This document shows positions 47,446 to 57,966 of a stretch of DNA of 64,000 nt, in pieces. Position numbers and translations under genes: made by a program. The stretch spans positions 4,297,501 to 4,361,500 of the forward strand of contig NZ_CP152049.1 in NCBI RefSeq assembly GCF_038630985.1, written 5' to 3'. Source of the DNA: Paenibacillus sp. FSL H8-0548 (GTDB lineage Bacteria; Bacillota; Bacilli; Paenibacillales; Paenibacillaceae). The notes beneath the pieces are model-generated. The model did no database searches, had not been told where the DNA came from, and saw only the letters and a list, made by a program, of their open reading frames with translations. Each line of letters starts with the position of its first letter. Positions within the stretch are counted from its first letter, which is position 1.

Positions 47446-48890
47446 GATTCCTTCTCCTCTCGGTGCGCTAAAAGTTGTGAATAAACGGATATATAGGCTT
47501 TGGCGGAGCGGTTCCAGCTGTAATCCTCTTTGTTGCCATTATTCACGATTTGCTTCCACACTTCCTCATTACGATAGAGAGCTAACGCTCTGCGAACGGT
47601 GAACATATAATCGTGCGCATTGTAATTAGTAAAGCTGAAGCCGTTACCTTCGCCATTATATTCGTCATAGGCTCTAACCGTGTCCTTTAGTCCGCCAGTT
47701 TCTCGAACGATAGGTACGGAGCGATAGCGCAGCGCAAGAAGCTGACTGAGGCCGCAGGGCTCGAACTGTGAAGGCATCGCGAACATATCCGAGCCTGCAT
47801 AAATACGGCGGGCCAGTCTATCATCATAACCAATCCACACTTTAACCTTGTCCGGGTAACGAAACGCCGCATCATTAAAGAAATGCTCATATCGTTCATC
47901 CCCAGCTCCCAATATAACAAATTGGACATCCTCCTGAAGAAGCTCCTCAAAGGTCGCCATGATCAGATCAAAGCCCTTTTGCTCGACTAATCGAGAAACA
48001 ATACCGACCAGCGGAATATTTTCGGATTGCGGCAGTCCTAGCTCACGCTGCAGCTCCACTTTATTTTTTCGCTTGCGGCTTAACGAGTTTCGATAAGGCA
48101 CATCTATTGCAATGTCATTCATCGGATCAAACAACTCGTCATCAATGCCGTTCACAATACCGATCAAGTCTCCTGAGCGATATCTTAGCAGTGAATCCAG
48201 TCTTTCTCCAAAATATTCGGTTTGAATCTCCTCTGCATACGTTCCGCTGACCGTGGTCAGCTTGTCTGCATAAACGAGACCGCCCTTCATGCAGCTGCCA
48301 GCGCCGTAAAATTCCAAGCTGTCTGCATAAAACATATCGTAGCCTACGCCAAGCAAGTCCTGCAAATGCTCAACGCCGAACAGACCTTGATATTTCAGAT
48401 TATGAATCGTAAATACCGATTTAGTATAAGCCCATGCTGGATCATAGAAATATCTTGTTTTAAGTAGAAACGGGATCAAGCCCGTTTGCCAATCATGACA
48501 ATGGACAATGTCGGGATGGAAATCCATATACCGAACAGCTTCCATCACGGCGAAGCAAAAGAAAACAAACCTCTCCGAATCATCATCATACCCATAAAGT
48601 CCATCGCGCTTAAAATAACGCTCATTGTCGATTAAATAATAAGTAACACCCTCAAACTCTGCCCTGAGCAAGCCGCAATACTGATTGCGCCAGCCAAATG
48701 CAACGTTAAATACCGCAACTTGTTCAAACTGCCCTAGCAGCGCGGGAGGAATTTGAGCATACTTTGGCATTACAACTCTGGTATCAACGCCCCGCTTATT
48801 CAGCGCCTTTGGGAGCGCCCCTGCAACATCGGCGAGACCACCTGTCTTCGCAAGCGGCACAGCTTCTGAGGTTGCGAACAAAATGTTCAT
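47427..48890 (-). CDS. glgA: Glycogen synthase
   Basis: ADP-glucose-dependent starch/glycogen synthase, GT5 family. 487 aa from ATG 48890 with AGGAG 6 bases upstream. The N-terminal ADP-glucose motif is KTGGLADVAGALPKAL. The C-terminal GT-B half has GIVSRLVEQKGFDL, SDMFAMPSQFEPCGLSQLLALRYRSVPIVRETGGLKDTV. It overlaps the GH15 gene at its 3' end. The gap to glgD (114 bases) holds a plain leader. Confidence 0.95.
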   Translation of the reverse strand: MNILFATSEAVPLAKTGGLADVAGALPKALNKRGVDTRVVMPKYAQIPPALLGQFEQVAVFNVAFGWRNQYCGLLRAEFEGVTYYLIDNERYFKRDGLYGYDDDSERFVFFCFAVMEAVRYMDFHPDIVHCHDWQTGLIPFLLKTRYFYDPAWAYTKSVFTIHNLKYQGLFGVEHLQDLLGVGYDMFYADSLEFYGAGSCMKGGLVYADKLTTVSGTYAEEIQTEYFGERLDSLLRYRSGDLIGIVNGIDDELFDPMNDIAIDVPYRNSLSRKRKNKVELQRELGLPQSENIPLVGIVSRLVEQKGFDLIMATFEELLQEDVQFVILGAGDERYEHFFNDAAFRYPDKVKVWIGYDDRLARRIYAGSDMFAMPSQFEPCGLSQLLALRYRSVPIVRETGGLKDTVRAYDEYNGEGNGFSFTNYNAHDYMFTVRRALALYRNEEVWKQIVNNGNKEDYSWNRSAKAYISVYSQLLAHREEKESWPVIL

Positions 48891-49004
48891 AGGATTCTCC
48901 TTTCTCATGGACGCCGCTTGAGCGCCTGCATCAACCCAATTGGAAAAAACGTTTGCTTTCCTATCGCGTTAAAGGGCATATTTCGCGGCAAGAATAGATT
49001 CGGA

Positions 49005-50117
49005 TTATATAATTTTTCGCTTGCCGGCTAGAAACGGCGAGCTTGCAGCCCCACGAATATCACGATCAGCCTCAACGCGAACATCCTTATCCAAAATACT
49101 ATGCTGAAGTATGCTGTTTTCACCAATGATACCGTTTTGCATGACGATGCTATTGCTGACAACTGCTCCTTTTTGAACATGCACACCTCGGAACAATATA
49201 CTGTTCGTAACCGTGCCTTCAATTCGGCAGCCATTGGCTATTAGCGAATTTGTCACCTTGGAGCTTCCTAAATATCGCGCCGGTGGTTCATCCTTAACCT
49301 TAGTGAAAATCGGGCCCGGCTGGTAGAACAGCTCATTCCATACAGCTGGATCCAATAAATTCATCGTGTTTCGATAATAGCTGCTTAACGTATTTATGAC
49401 TGCCAAATAGCCCTCATACATATAGCCATACACCTTCAGCTTGTCGAGCCTTGAAAAGATCGCATGTCTCACGAGATGATCCTGGCCTTGCGCCAATGAG
49501 GTTTCTACGAGCTCCATCAACAGTTCTTTACGCATGATGTACATTTCCATAGAACTGATGTCACTCGCCATACGGCCATAATGATCTTGGATATCGGTAA
49601 TGCGGCCTTCCTCATTCATCTTAACCTTACGAGCTCTGCCCATAAGCAGATCCGCCTGCTGCTTACAAACAACCGTAATGTCTGCTTCGCGTTCCAAATG
49701 AAATTGAATGACCTTCTCAAAATCGATATTACATACCATATGGCTCCGTGTGATTACGACATAATCCAAGGAGGAGCGATTAAAATAATCGCGCTGCTGA
49801 TAAAAATGATACAAATCGCCGCGACTAATTTCCTGAATATCATCCGTAACAGGCGGAAGCACGAATAATCCGCTTTGACGATGCTGCAAATCCCAATGCT
49901 TGCCTGATCCAAGATGGTCCATTAAGGAACGATATTTCGTATGCGCAAACACCGCTACCTTCGAAATGCCGGAATTGACCATGCTGGACAATACAAAGTC
50001 AATAAGTCGATATCTAGCGCCAAATGGCACCGTTGCCAGGCAGCGCCCCTGAGTGAGCAGCTCTAGCTCATCTGTCTCATGAATTAAATTAATGACGCCC
50101 ATCACTTTATGCTTCAT
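49005..50117 (-). CDS. glgD: GlgD, regulatory subunit of ADP-glucose pyrophosphorylase
   Basis: 370 aa, homologous to GlgC but with the catalytic loop replaced ([18 protein letters not shown] instead of GGEGKRL). This marks the non-catalytic partner that tunes GlgC. The C-terminal part has left-handed beta-helix hexapeptides ([29 protein letters not shown]). It overlaps glgC by 4 bases (ATGA) in the operon glgB-glgC-glgD-glgA. Confidence 0.93.
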   Translation of the reverse strand: MKHKVMGVINLIHETDELELLTQGRCLATVPFGARYRLIDFVLSSMVNSGISKVAVFAHTKYRSLMDHLGSGKHWDLQHRQSGLFVLPPVTDDIQEISRGDLYHFYQQRDYFNRSSLDYVVITRSHMVCNIDFEKVIQFHLEREADITVVCKQQADLLMGRARKVKMNEEGRITDIQDHYGRMASDISSMEMYIMRKELLMELVETSLAQGQDHLVRHAIFSRLDKLKVYGYMYEGYLAVINTLSSYYRNTMNLLDPAVWNELFYQPGPIFTKVKDEPPARYLGSSKVTNSLIANGCRIEGTVTNSILFRGVHVQKGAVVSNSIVMQNGIIGENSILQHSILDKDVRVEADRDIRGAASSPFLAGKRKII

Positions 50118-51280
50118 GAGTGCTCCACCTCCCGCAGCAAATGGTCATTAGTAACATATTGATCCACAGCAATGACAGTTATTGCATCATCATCTGGGCT
50201 GCCAATCGTTACACCTTCTTGAATGACTGCTCCTTCGCCGATAATAGCTCTATATATACGGGCACCTTCTCCAATTCGAACATTAGGCATGATGACTGAC
50301 TCCGTTATAATTGTATCTTTTGAAGCCTTTACGCCATAAAACAAAACAGAACGATCTACGGTTCCCTCAATTAAGCAGCCTTCTGTTATGAGCGATGCCG
50401 AGACATCAGCATTAGCGCCTATATGCTGTGCCGGCTGGTTTGGACTGACCGAATAAATCCGCCACTCCGGATCTGAGAGCTCAAGCGGCGGTTCATCAGC
50501 GAGAAGATCCATATTCGCTTCCCACAAGCTTTCAATCGTACCAACATCCTTCCAATAACCTTTAAATGGATAGGAATGCAGTCGTTTTCCGTCACGCATC
50601 ATAGCTGGAATTAGATCTTTACCAAAGTCATGACTAGAGCTGCGGCTAGCCTCGTCATAGATCAAATATTTTTGAAGCTCGGACCATGTGAAAATATAAA
50701 CACCCATCGAAGCAATATTGCTTGTTGGATTTTTAGGTTTTTCCTCGAATGCCGTTATACGGTCCTCATCGTCAATATGCATGACACCGAAACGGCTTGC
50801 TTCTTTCCATTCAACCTCAATGCCTGCGATCGTTACATCCGCACCTGAGCGCTTATGATGCTGCAGCATGAGCTCGTAATCCATTTTATAAATGTGGTCA
50901 CCAGAAATAATAAGAACATATTCGGGATTATAAGGCTCAATAAAAGACATATTTTGATAAATGGCATTCGCTGTTCCTTTATACCATACGCCGCCCTTTT
51001 GCTTCATAAACGGCGGCAATATCGTCATTCCCCCATCACGGCGATCTAGTCCCCAAGGACTTCCAATGCCGAGATATCGATTAAGCTCAAGTGGCTGATA
51101 CTGGGTTAGTACACCGACGGTGTCGATTCCCGAATGCGCACAATTGCTTAAGGTGAAATCAATAATTCTGTATTTCCCTCCGAAATAGACCGCTGGTTTA
51201 GCTAAATCCTTCGTAAGCACGCCTAGCCTTTTTCCTTCGCCTCCAGCGAGCAGCATAGCGATCATTTCTTTACGGCCCAT
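50114..51280 (-). CDS. glgC: Glucose-1-phosphate adenylyltransferase GlgC
   Basis: Makes ADP-glucose, the committed step of glycogen synthesis. 388 aa ([19 protein letters not shown]). Nucleotide-binding [19 protein letters not shown] and sugar-phosphate site [18 protein letters not shown] are typical. The C-terminal beta-helix begins near [19 protein letters not shown]. The start is ATG 51280, with GGGAG 9 bases upstream; ATG 51286 or TTG 51289 are alternatives. It starts 16 bases after glgB. Confidence 0.95.
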   Translation of the reverse strand: MGRKEMIAMLLAGGEGKRLGVLTKDLAKPAVYFGGKYRIIDFTLSNCAHSGIDTVGVLTQYQPLELNRYLGIGSPWGLDRRDGGMTILPPFMKQKGGVWYKGTANAIYQNMSFIEPYNPEYVLIISGDHIYKMDYELMLQHHKRSGADVTIAGIEVEWKEASRFGVMHIDDEDRITAFEEKPKNPTSNIASMGVYIFTWSELQKYLIYDEASRSSSHDFGKDLIPAMMRDGKRLHSYPFKGYWKDVGTIESLWEANMDLLADEPPLELSDPEWRIYSVSPNQPAQHIGANADVSASLITEGCLIEGTVDRSVLFYGVKASKDTIITESVIMPNVRIGEGARIYRAIIGEGAVIQEGVTIGSPDDDAITVIAVDQYVTNDHLLREVEHS

Positions 51281-51296
51281 GGACATCAACTCCCTC

Positions 51297-53204
51297 TCAA
51301 AGTGTGTTCCCCTGATCTAAGCTGAATAACAAGAAAGCAAGGGGAGGTAGGTGAAGCGTAATGCTTTGGTTATGGCCGTGCCAGGCGACGCTTTCGCTGC
51401 TGTAGTATTCCTCTGGTTGTTCATCCATTCCGCCAAATTGCTTATTATTGCTATTTATAAAAGAGCGGTATAAACCATGCTCTGGGACACCGATACGGAA
51501 GTTTTGGTAATCATTTCTGGAGAAATTAGCTATGATAATAGAAAATTCAGTATTTCCGCGGCGGATAAACGAAATGACCGATTGAGCTGCATTATGAACG
51601 TCGATCCATTCGAAGCAGCCCGGATCACGCTCTCTCTCCCAAAGGGAAGGCTGATTAAGATACAAGTGATTTAGCGTTCTAACGTAATGATGCATGCTGT
51701 GATGCATATCGTAATCAAGCAGCATCCAATCGAGCATATCCCCGTCTTTCCATTCATCAAACTGGCCCCATTCACTTCCCATGAACAAGAGCTTCTTGCC
51801 GGGGTGGGACATCCAGAAGCCATAAAACAATCTTAATTGTGCAAATTTTTCTTCGTAGCTTCCAGGCATTTTATTTAGTAGTGATCGTTTGCCATGTACA
51901 ACTTCATCATGAGATAGAGGTAGAACAAAATTTTCTGAAAAAGCATAAAGGAGCGAGAATGTAATGAGATGGTGGTGGTGCGAGCGTTCAGGTGGATCTA
52001 ATGTCATGTAGCGCAGCATATCGTTCATCCAGCCCATATTCCATTTAAAATTGAAACCTAGGCCGCCTTGATAGGTTGGAGATGTAACCGCAGGCCAAGC
52101 AGATGAATCTTCAGCAAGCATTAGAGTTTGAGGGTAATAATGAAACACCGTTTCATTGAGTTTCTTGATAAAACGCAGTGCATCTAAATTATCAGCGCCG
52201 CCTATTTCATTGTACGTATACAACTCTGGCGGTTTGTCCATATGTAAATTAATCATGTTAGCGACAGCATCTACACGCAGGCCGTCAATATGATAGAGCT
52301 CCATCCAATAAATCGCATTTGAAATAAGAAAACTGACAACCTCTTTCCTGCCAAAATCGAACGATAGCGTTCCCCAAAGCGGTTTTTCTGCACGCTTCGC
52401 ATCCGCACCTTCAAAAATCGGCGTTCCATCAAAAAGTCGCAAGCCATGATCGTCCTTGCAGAAATGTCCTGGCACCCAATCCAAAATAACCCCTATGCCA
52501 GCCTGATGACATTTGTCAACAAACCGCATTAATTGCTTAGGTGAACCATATCGGCTGGTAACACTATAAAAGCCGGTAATTTGATAGCCCCACGATTGAT
52601 CCAAAGGATGCTCTGCTATTGGCATTAGCTCAATATGCGTGTAGCCCATTTCAGCTGCGTACGGAATCAGCTCCTCCGCCAGCTCTTCATACGTGTAAAA
52701 ATCCTCTTTCCCTTTGATCTTCCAAGAGCCAGCATGGATCTCGTAAATCAACATAGGGTTTGAATAAACAGATCGTTCATGCTTCTTCGCAAGCCAAAGC
52801 TCATCTTCCCATTCATAACCTGATATCTGAGTTACGATAGATGAGGTTCCAGGTCTGCGTTCAGCGAAAAATGCGTAAGGGTCAGCCTTCCGAATAATAT
52901 GCCCTTCGGGGGTGATTATCTCGTATTTGTACATTTCGCCTTCTTTAATATACGGGATAAACAGATTGAAGATGCCTGTCGTTCCGACTTTATCCATGAC
53001 ATGCTTCTTACCTTCCCACTTATTGAAACCACCAATGACTCTGGCTTCAGCAGCATTCGGAGCCCATAGTGTGAACCGAACACCATTCTTTCCGTTCATT
53101 TGAACAGGATGAGCACCCATAAAACGGTAGCTGTGATAGGCGTTTCCTTCATTAAACAAATATAATTCCTGGTGTGACAATCCATTAGGTGCCTGTTGAA
53201 CCAT
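51297..53204 (-). CDS. glgB: 1,4-alpha-glucan branching enzyme
   Basis: Introduces alpha-1,6 branches into glycogen. GH13 family, 635 aa. N-terminal CBM48 domain with [22 protein letters not shown]. Catalytic region I is [15 protein letters not shown], region [12 protein letters not shown] with the nucleophile Asp, region [16 protein letters not shown] with the acid/base Glu, and region [19 protein letters not shown] 53204 with GGAGGTGA upstream. First gene of the glg operon. Confidence 0.95.
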   Translation of the reverse strand: MVQQAPNGLSHQELYLFNEGNAYHSYRFMGAHPVQMNGKNGVRFTLWAPNAAEARVIGGFNKWEGKKHVMDKVGTTGIFNLFIPYIKEGEMYKYEIITPEGHIIRKADPYAFFAERRPGTSSIVTQISGYEWEDELWLAKKHERSVYSNPMLIYEIHAGSWKIKGKEDFYTYEELAEELIPYAAEMGYTHIELMPIAEHPLDQSWGYQITGFYSVTSRYGSPKQLMRFVDKCHQAGIGVILDWVPGHFCKDDHGLRLFDGTPIFEGADAKRAEKPLWGTLSFDFGRKEVVSFLISNAIYWMELYHIDGLRVDAVANMINLHMDKPPELYTYNEIGGADNLDALRFIKKLNETVFHYYPQTLMLAEDSSAWPAVTSPTYQGGLGFNFKWNMGWMNDMLRYMTLDPPERSHHHHLITFSLLYAFSENFVLPLSHDEVVHGKRSLLNKMPGSYEEKFAQLRLFYGFWMSHPGKKLLFMGSEWGQFDEWKDGDMLDWMLLDYDMHHSMHHYVRTLNHLYLNQPSLWERERDPGCFEWIDVHNAAQSVISFIRRGNTEFSIIIANFSRNDYQNFRIGVPEHGLYRSFINSNNKQFGGMDEQPEEYYSSESVAWHGHNQSITLHLPPLAFLLFSLDQGNTL

Positions 53205-53707
53205 TTATGGTTTCACCTCCTGTTGGATAATCTGATTCGTATGAAGCGAAACCGATGAATACCTCAATACTTATAGATATTATACATCGTTTGGTAAAAA
53301 AAACACAGTCGTTTTCATAGATTTCGACAACCCACTGGTTTTTATGTAAGAAAAGATGACATAAACTAACTTGATTCCGTTTTCATGTTAGATATAATAA
53401 CGTTTTAAATAATATCCTTTCGCAGTTGATACCTGGCAACAGGGTTGTCTGATACCATATTATAGGAAAATGGAAATAGAATAAAGCCTGCTGTACGGTT
53501 GTTTTGGCGAATTTATCCTAAACTATGTAGCTTTTACTCGCCATATGTCTCGATTAAGCTATTAAGTTTAATTAATTAAACCTATCACTTCCAAAATATA
53601 ACTGTTACTAAATCGTCATAACATCTACTTGCTTGTCATCATGGGCTATTCTATACTTTTACTTGTTTCATAGGAAACACAATGAAATACATGAGGAGTG
53701 TTTTACT
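53205..53707. other. Long intergenic region between glgB and the PAS-HTH gene
   Basis: About 500 bases, AT-rich, without a convincing gene. It holds, on the minus strand, TATAAT at 53279-53284 (likely -10 of glgB; -35 weak) and a perfect Spo0A box at 53323-53329. On the plus strand, TTGATT (53371-53376) with TATAAT (53393-53398), 16 bases apart, could start a leader transcript. An inverted repeat TGGCGA/TCGCCA occurs at 53505-53543, and a 16-base palindrome GTTTAATTAATTAAAC at 53566-53581. Confidence 0.6.
53629..53657 (+). promoter_or_regulatory. Sigma-A promoter of the PAS-HTH gene
   Basis: TTGCTT (53629-53634), 17 bases, TATACT (53652-53657). Transcription would start about 44 bases before the TTG start at 53708. 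The palindrome at 53566-53581 lies about 48 bases upstream of the -35. Confidence 0.6.
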
Positions 53708-54601
53708 TTGTCGGTTTATCGTCAAATTTTTCAAAATATGGATTTTCCCATGCTCGTTATTCGACAAAATAATCAGGGAGTTTCTGTCGAGGATGCCAAT
53801 CACGCTTTTGTGCGATTAACAGGCTATACAGTCAAGGAACTTAGATCCGAAAAATGCTCTTTATATCTGAAAAGATACAATATAGATACAACTGCTACGG
53901 TTTTAAAAAGCGAAATTAATATTATGACTAAAAATAATCGACAATTATTTACACGACTAAACCAACAGCCTTTGCCCAGAAACAATCAGGATGGATACAC
54001 TCGTTCCTACGTCATCTTTGAGGATTTGACTCCTTACAGATGGATACAACAGCAATCTGAAATAAACAAAGTGCTGATTAGCGGTATTGTTGACCGCCAT
54101 CAGCACATTCGTTTATTACGAGACAGTTTGTCCCCACTATTGTTTGAAGCAGATCGCAATATGACAGACGAAACACTGCTGCAGTTTATTACCGAGACGG
54201 AGCACGGATCCATGAAAGAAGTGCTTCAGGAAGCCACACTCAATAAGCAGGAGAGAAGCTTGACGCTTAAAACGACGATACTTAGCGGTGTAGAGCTCAT
54301 GATGTCCGCCACTTTCACTCCGATTCTTGATGGATTCGGCGAAGTGCTGGAATTTGCATTCGTCATATGGGATTTATCTCCCATTAATGATCAAATCGAC
54401 CCATCATTGAAGCTCCGCATCTGGATGGCTAAGAAAGACATGACTGCTGGTCATCTCTCAGCCTCGACCGGCATTTCTATTCAAACCATTTCCAAACTGC
54501 GCAACGGAAAAATATTGAAGCCCAAAAGGTTAACAGCAGAGCTGATCGCTTCTGAGCTTCACCTCGAGATTTCTGAGATATGGCCAGAAACTAGAAAATA
54601 A
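53708..54601 (+). CDS. PAS-domain and HTH regulator
   Basis: 297 aa from TTG 53708 (MSVYRQIFQNMDFPMLVIRQ), with GAGGAG 9 bases upstream. An N-terminal PAS domain (about 5-105) has FPMLVIRQNNQGVSVEDANHAF and RLTGYTVKELRSEKC. A second region (about 120-230) may be another PAS fold (SLTLKTTILSGVELMMSAT). The C-terminus (about 235-297) is a Cro/CI-type helix-turn-helix: MAKKDMTAGHLSASTGISIQTISKLRNG. It looks like a sensory transcription regulator of unknown signal. No kinase domain is present. The gene converges with helD, with a 2-base gap. Confidence 0.8.
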   Translation: MSVYRQIFQNMDFPMLVIRQNNQGVSVEDANHAFVRLTGYTVKELRSEKCSLYLKRYNIDTTATVLKSEINIMTKNNRQLFTRLNQQPLPRNNQDGYTRSYVIFEDLTPYRWIQQQSEINKVLISGIVDRHQHIRLLRDSLSPLLFEADRNMTDETLLQFITETEHGSMKEVLQEATLNKQERSLTLKTTILSGVELMMSATFTPILDGFGEVLEFAFVIWDLSPINDQIDPSLKLRIWMAKKDMTAGHLSASTGISIQTISKLRNGKILKPKRLTAELIASELHLEISEIWPETRK

Positions 54602-54603
54602 GT

Positions 54604-56931
54604 CTATCGAATAAAGGCAGTGATTTTATCGGTATAAAATAAATGAAGCTCATGCATCGCTCTTGTACAAGCCGTATAAAATAGTTTTCTTTCACTTTCC
54701 CGTCCGTAATATTGCTCGCCTGCATTGCTGATGATAACTGCATCGAATTCAACGCCCTTCGCCAAATATGAAGGAATAACAAGTACCCCTTTTTCGAAGG
54801 TGACTGTTTCTTTCTCAATTAAACGAAGCTTTGGCAAATGAACTTGCAAAGCCGCATGCAGTCGCTTGCTCTCAGCAGCGGTTTTGCAAATGACAGCTAT
54901 CGATTGATAGTCCGCTTCATGCAATTGGTTTATTTTATCCTCAATGGCTTTAATAAGCTGCCGCTCGTCTGCTGCCTCTGTTATTGTCGGCTCGGCGCCA
55001 TCGCGATTAAAAGGCTCAATTTGCTCCCCCCCATCGATCATGCGACTCGTAAAAGCAACGATCGGACGAGTCGAGCGATAGCTTCTAGTTAGAACAATCT
55101 TCTCTGTTTCCTCTTCACTATAAAGCTCTGATAGCGGCTCAAAGCCGTTGCCAGTTACTGCATGCGCAAAAATAGATTGATTCAAATCACCTAGCACAGT
55201 CATTTTACAATTCGGAAAAATCCGTTTGAGGTAATGATATTGGAATGGCGAGTAATCCTGAGCCTCATCGATGAACAGATGCTTAACGAGCGTATTGGTA
55301 TGAAAGCCCTCGAGCTTTTCTTTCAGATATAAATACGGCGTTGCATCTTCATAATAAATAACACCATTATTCAGTGATGAATTCGTCTGCTCGCTTATTT
55401 CCTCCCACTGATCCGGAAGCTGATGGCGGCCAGCCTTCAACCGCTCCTGCAAAGACTCATTTTTCTCAAACAACCGCTTATAGATTGCTGGCACATCCAA
55501 AAAACCTAAACGCTTTACTTTTCTGCGCAGTTTTTTGAATTTTTCCTGCACCACCATCGCGGCTAAATAATCATGCTCTGCATCGAAATCATCAAAAGAA
55601 TTGCCTGAAAAACGATTTTTACGCTGCAGCTCATCATAGGCCTTCGAGTATATTTCCGGATCAAGCAGCTCAATTTGCTCTTGCACCCAATCCTGCTCAC
55701 GTTCCTCTTTGCTTAATCTTGTTAACTCCTTCAGCATCCACTCCGCTGTGAAGCGCATCCGATTTCCAATCGAAATGGAACGATCAAAACTATAAAATTG
55801 TTCAGCTATTGCCGCATCCGAAATAAGTGTACGCCCTTTAAACCTAATTGCTTTAAAAGCAAGCCCAGCATGAGCAAGCCCGGCCGCGTATTCGTCAATG
55901 AGATGCATAAAATCCAAGCTTGATTTGTACGTAATTCCCGCAATTCTGGCTTCATATCCCGCTTCATCCATAGCAGCCAGCGTATATTCCATCTGGGAGA
56001 ACGGATCTTCAAGTGCGAAAGTTTTGCCGAGCCTATGCTCCAAATATTGCTGATAGGTTGTTTGCTGCATATTTTGTTCGCCTAGCTCCGGCAATACGGT
56101 AGCCACATAGCTGTTGAACATGGGGTTAGGTGAGAACAATACGATTTGATCAGCATTCAAAATGCCACGATAACGATATAATAAATAAGCTACACGCTGC
56201 AGTGCCGCTGACGTTTTCCCACTGCCTGCTGCACCTTGAACAATCAACAATCTTGCGCGCTCATTTCGGATGATACGATTTTGTTCTCTCTGTATCGTAG
56301 CTACGATGCTTTTCATTTGGGCATCCGACTGCTTGCCAAGCACCTCTTGCAGCAGCTCATCGCCTATCGTAACGCCTGTATCAAACATACTGCGAATTTG
56401 TCCATCACGGATAATAAATTGCCGCTTTAACAACAATTCACCGCTAATGGTTCCGCTTGGTGTTTGATATTGTACGGGTCCAGGACCAGAATCATAATAA
56501 AGGCTGGATACAGGTGCTCTCCAATCATAAATTAAATATTCATCACCGCTGTCATCAAGCAGCGAGCCTACTCCCAAATAAATCGCCTCTGTCCTTGGTT
56601 GTCCTTCCTCCAAAAGATCGATTCGGCCAAAATAAGGGGAGTGCTCCAGCTTTAAGAGCGTTTTAAGCTGCTCCTCCGCATGCCTGTAGCTTCTTTCCCG
56701 CTCTGAAAGCACCTCTGCCTGCTGCTTCATGCTAGCATGGGATTCTGCAGATTCTGCAGCATCCTCAAAATTCAGCGTTACATCATCCCAGAAATTTCGT
56801 CTTATATCGACAATATCCTCGCGCATGCCGCCAGTCTGTTTACGAAATTCTTCTATCCGTGAGCGAATGATAGTCGTCACATCTTTTACTCGCTGCTGCT
56901 CTTGTGGCAGTTGATCGTTGAGATTGCTCAT
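54604..56931 (-). CDS. helD: HelD, RNA polymerase recycling ATPase
   Basis: UvrD/Rep-like superfamily 1 motor that frees stalled RNA polymerase. 775 aa. The N-terminal coiled coil (about 1-95) enters the polymerase secondary channel. Walker A GAAGSGKT is at 233-240, Walker B LFIDEAQDYSPFQYHYL, and motif LGDLNQSIFAHA follows, then VLTRSYRSTRPI and the C-terminal KGVEFDAVIISNAG. Size and arrangement match HelD class I (B. subtilis YvgS, 774 aa). ATG at 56931. No close partner gene. Confidence 0.93.
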   Translation of the reverse strand: MSNLNDQLPQEQQRVKDVTTIIRSRIEEFRKQTGGMREDIVDIRRNFWDDVTLNFEDAAESAESHASMKQQAEVLSERERSYRHAEEQLKTLLKLEHSPYFGRIDLLEEGQPRTEAIYLGVGSLLDDSGDEYLIYDWRAPVSSLYYDSGPGPVQYQTPSGTISGELLLKRQFIIRDGQIRSMFDTGVTIGDELLQEVLGKQSDAQMKSIVATIQREQNRIIRNERARLLIVQGAAGSGKTSAALQRVAYLLYRYRGILNADQIVLFSPNPMFNSYVATVLPELGEQNMQQTTYQQYLEHRLGKTFALEDPFSQMEYTLAAMDEAGYEARIAGITYKSSLDFMHLIDEYAAGLAHAGLAFKAIRFKGRTLISDAAIAEQFYSFDRSISIGNRMRFTAEWMLKELTRLSKEEREQDWVQEQIELLDPEIYSKAYDELQRKNRFSGNSFDDFDAEHDYLAAMVVQEKFKKLRRKVKRLGFLDVPAIYKRLFEKNESLQERLKAGRHQLPDQWEEISEQTNSSLNNGVIYYEDATPYLYLKEKLEGFHTNTLVKHLFIDEAQDYSPFQYHYLKRIFPNCKMTVLGDLNQSIFAHAVTGNGFEPLSELYSEEETEKIVLTRSYRSTRPIVAFTSRMIDGGEQIEPFNRDGAEPTITEAADERQLIKAIEDKINQLHEADYQSIAVICKTAAESKRLHAALQVHLPKLRLIEKETVTFEKGVLVIPSYLAKGVEFDAVIISNAGEQYYGRESERKLFYTACTRAMHELHLFYTDKITAFIR

Positions 56932-57046
56932 ATTATCACTCCTTGACTACTAGTATGGTGAAGCAAGTTCTGCTGTAATCTGCTATAAAACAGTAACATC
57001 CATTCTACCACTATCTACTGCGCAATTAAATGGCACCGAATCGCTA

Positions 57047-57075
57047 TTGCCGCTTCCACTAGGAGCGTTTATAAT
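57047..57075 (+). promoter_or_regulatory. Sigma-A promoter of yhhQ-like gene
   Basis: TTGCCG (57047-57052), 17 bases, TATAAT (57070-57075). The transcript would begin near 57082, shortly upstream of the riboswitch. Confidence 0.7.
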
Positions 57076-57118
57076 AACAAAGGCAGAAATTCGAATCAGA
57101 ATCATAGATCATCCAGCA

Positions 57119-57159
57119 TTCCGAGGTTCGAAAACTCCCGCGTTATCAATACTAGGAGG
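57119..57159 (+). ncRNA. Candidate preQ1-I riboswitch
   Basis: The sequence contains GAGGTTC, GAAA, ACTCCC, then an A-rich spacer and ACTAGGAGG. This follows the preQ1-I order GGUUC-N4-ACNCCC-...-ACUA-GGAGG. The 3' end carries the Shine-Dalgarno, so binding would block ribosome access. preQ1 riboswitches are known upstream of YhhQ/QueT queuosine-precursor transporters. P1 has a mismatch as I read it, so this needs a covariance-model check. Confidence 0.55.
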
Positions 57160-57170
57160 CTACTTTCAAC

Positions 57171-57896
57171 ATGTTTAATTTGTGGTTCGGCGCGATTTTT
57201 ATGCTCGTGCATTTTTCTTTTTTTCTTATTTCATATCGTTTTTTTGGACGGATCGGCATTTATGCTTGGATAGGCATGGCCACTGTGCTTGCTAATATTC
57301 AAGTCGTCAAAACAGTTGACATTCATGCCTTCGGCGTCGTTATCGCCATAACGCTAGGTAACACAATGTATGGCACCATTTATTTGGCATCAGACCTTTT
57401 AAATGAAAAGTACGGAGAGAAAGCTGCTAAAAAAGCCGTATGGTTCGGCTTCTTTACACTTATTGCCTCAACCATTATTATGCAAATGGCGCTCCAGTTT
57501 AATCCACATAATGAACCATTTCCTTTAGAGGTACAAGGAGCAATGGAGACTTTGTTCGGATTGTTGCCTCGTATTGCTCTAGGGAGCCTGTGTGCTTATT
57601 TCGTGAGTCAATTTCTTGACGTTAAAATTTACTCCTTATTAAAGCGTTTATTTCCAGCGCATAATCAGCTGTGGATTCGGAATAATGGAAGCACAATGGT
57701 AAGTCAGCTTGTTGATACGCTCATATTTTGCACCATTGCGTTCGCTGGTGCGCCTGGATATGGTAGCAAGCTATGGCTATCCATTTTCTTGTCGACTTAT
57801 GTCATTAAATTTATCGTTTCCCTGTGTTCTACACCCTTCTTATATGCCGCCAGAAACTTTACATTTACGAATGATAAGGAAGCAGCAAATAGCTAA
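57171..57896 (+). CDS. YhhQ/VUT family queuosine precursor transporter
   Basis: 241 aa integral membrane protein of the VUT/YhhQ family, which imports the deazaguanine precursors of queuosine. About six hydrophobic segments; landmarks are GNTMYGTIYLASDLLNEKYGEKAAKKAVW and RNNGSTMVSQLVDTLIF, both family-conserved. ATG with AGGAGG 11 bases upstream, in the riboswitch 3' end. Substrate assignment to preQ0/preQ1 is from family and leader. Confidence 0.88.
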   Translation: MFNLWFGAIFMLVHFSFFLISYRFFGRIGIYAWIGMATVLANIQVVKTVDIHAFGVVIAITLGNTMYGTIYLASDLLNEKYGEKAAKKAVWFGFFTLIASTIIMQMALQFNPHNEPFPLEVQGAMETLFGLLPRIALGSLCAYFVSQFLDVKIYSLLKRLFPAHNQLWIRNNGSTMVSQLVDTLIFCTIAFAGAPGYGSKLWLSIFLSTYVIKFIVSLCSTPFLYAARNFTFTNDKEAANS

Positions 57897-57908
57897 TCAT
57901 TTTTCTAG

Positions 57909-57962
57909 AAAGGCTGCAAAAGCGGGACTGCCTCTGTCTGGCATCCCGCTTTTGCAGCCTTT
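57909..57962. terminator. Bidirectional terminator after yhhQ-like gene
   Basis: A 19-base perfect stem (57909-57927 and 57944-57962), AAAGGCTGCAAAAGCGGGA and complement, with flanking A/T. It terminates the converging transporter and hydrolase genes. Confidence 0.92.
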
Positions 57963-57966
57963 TATA

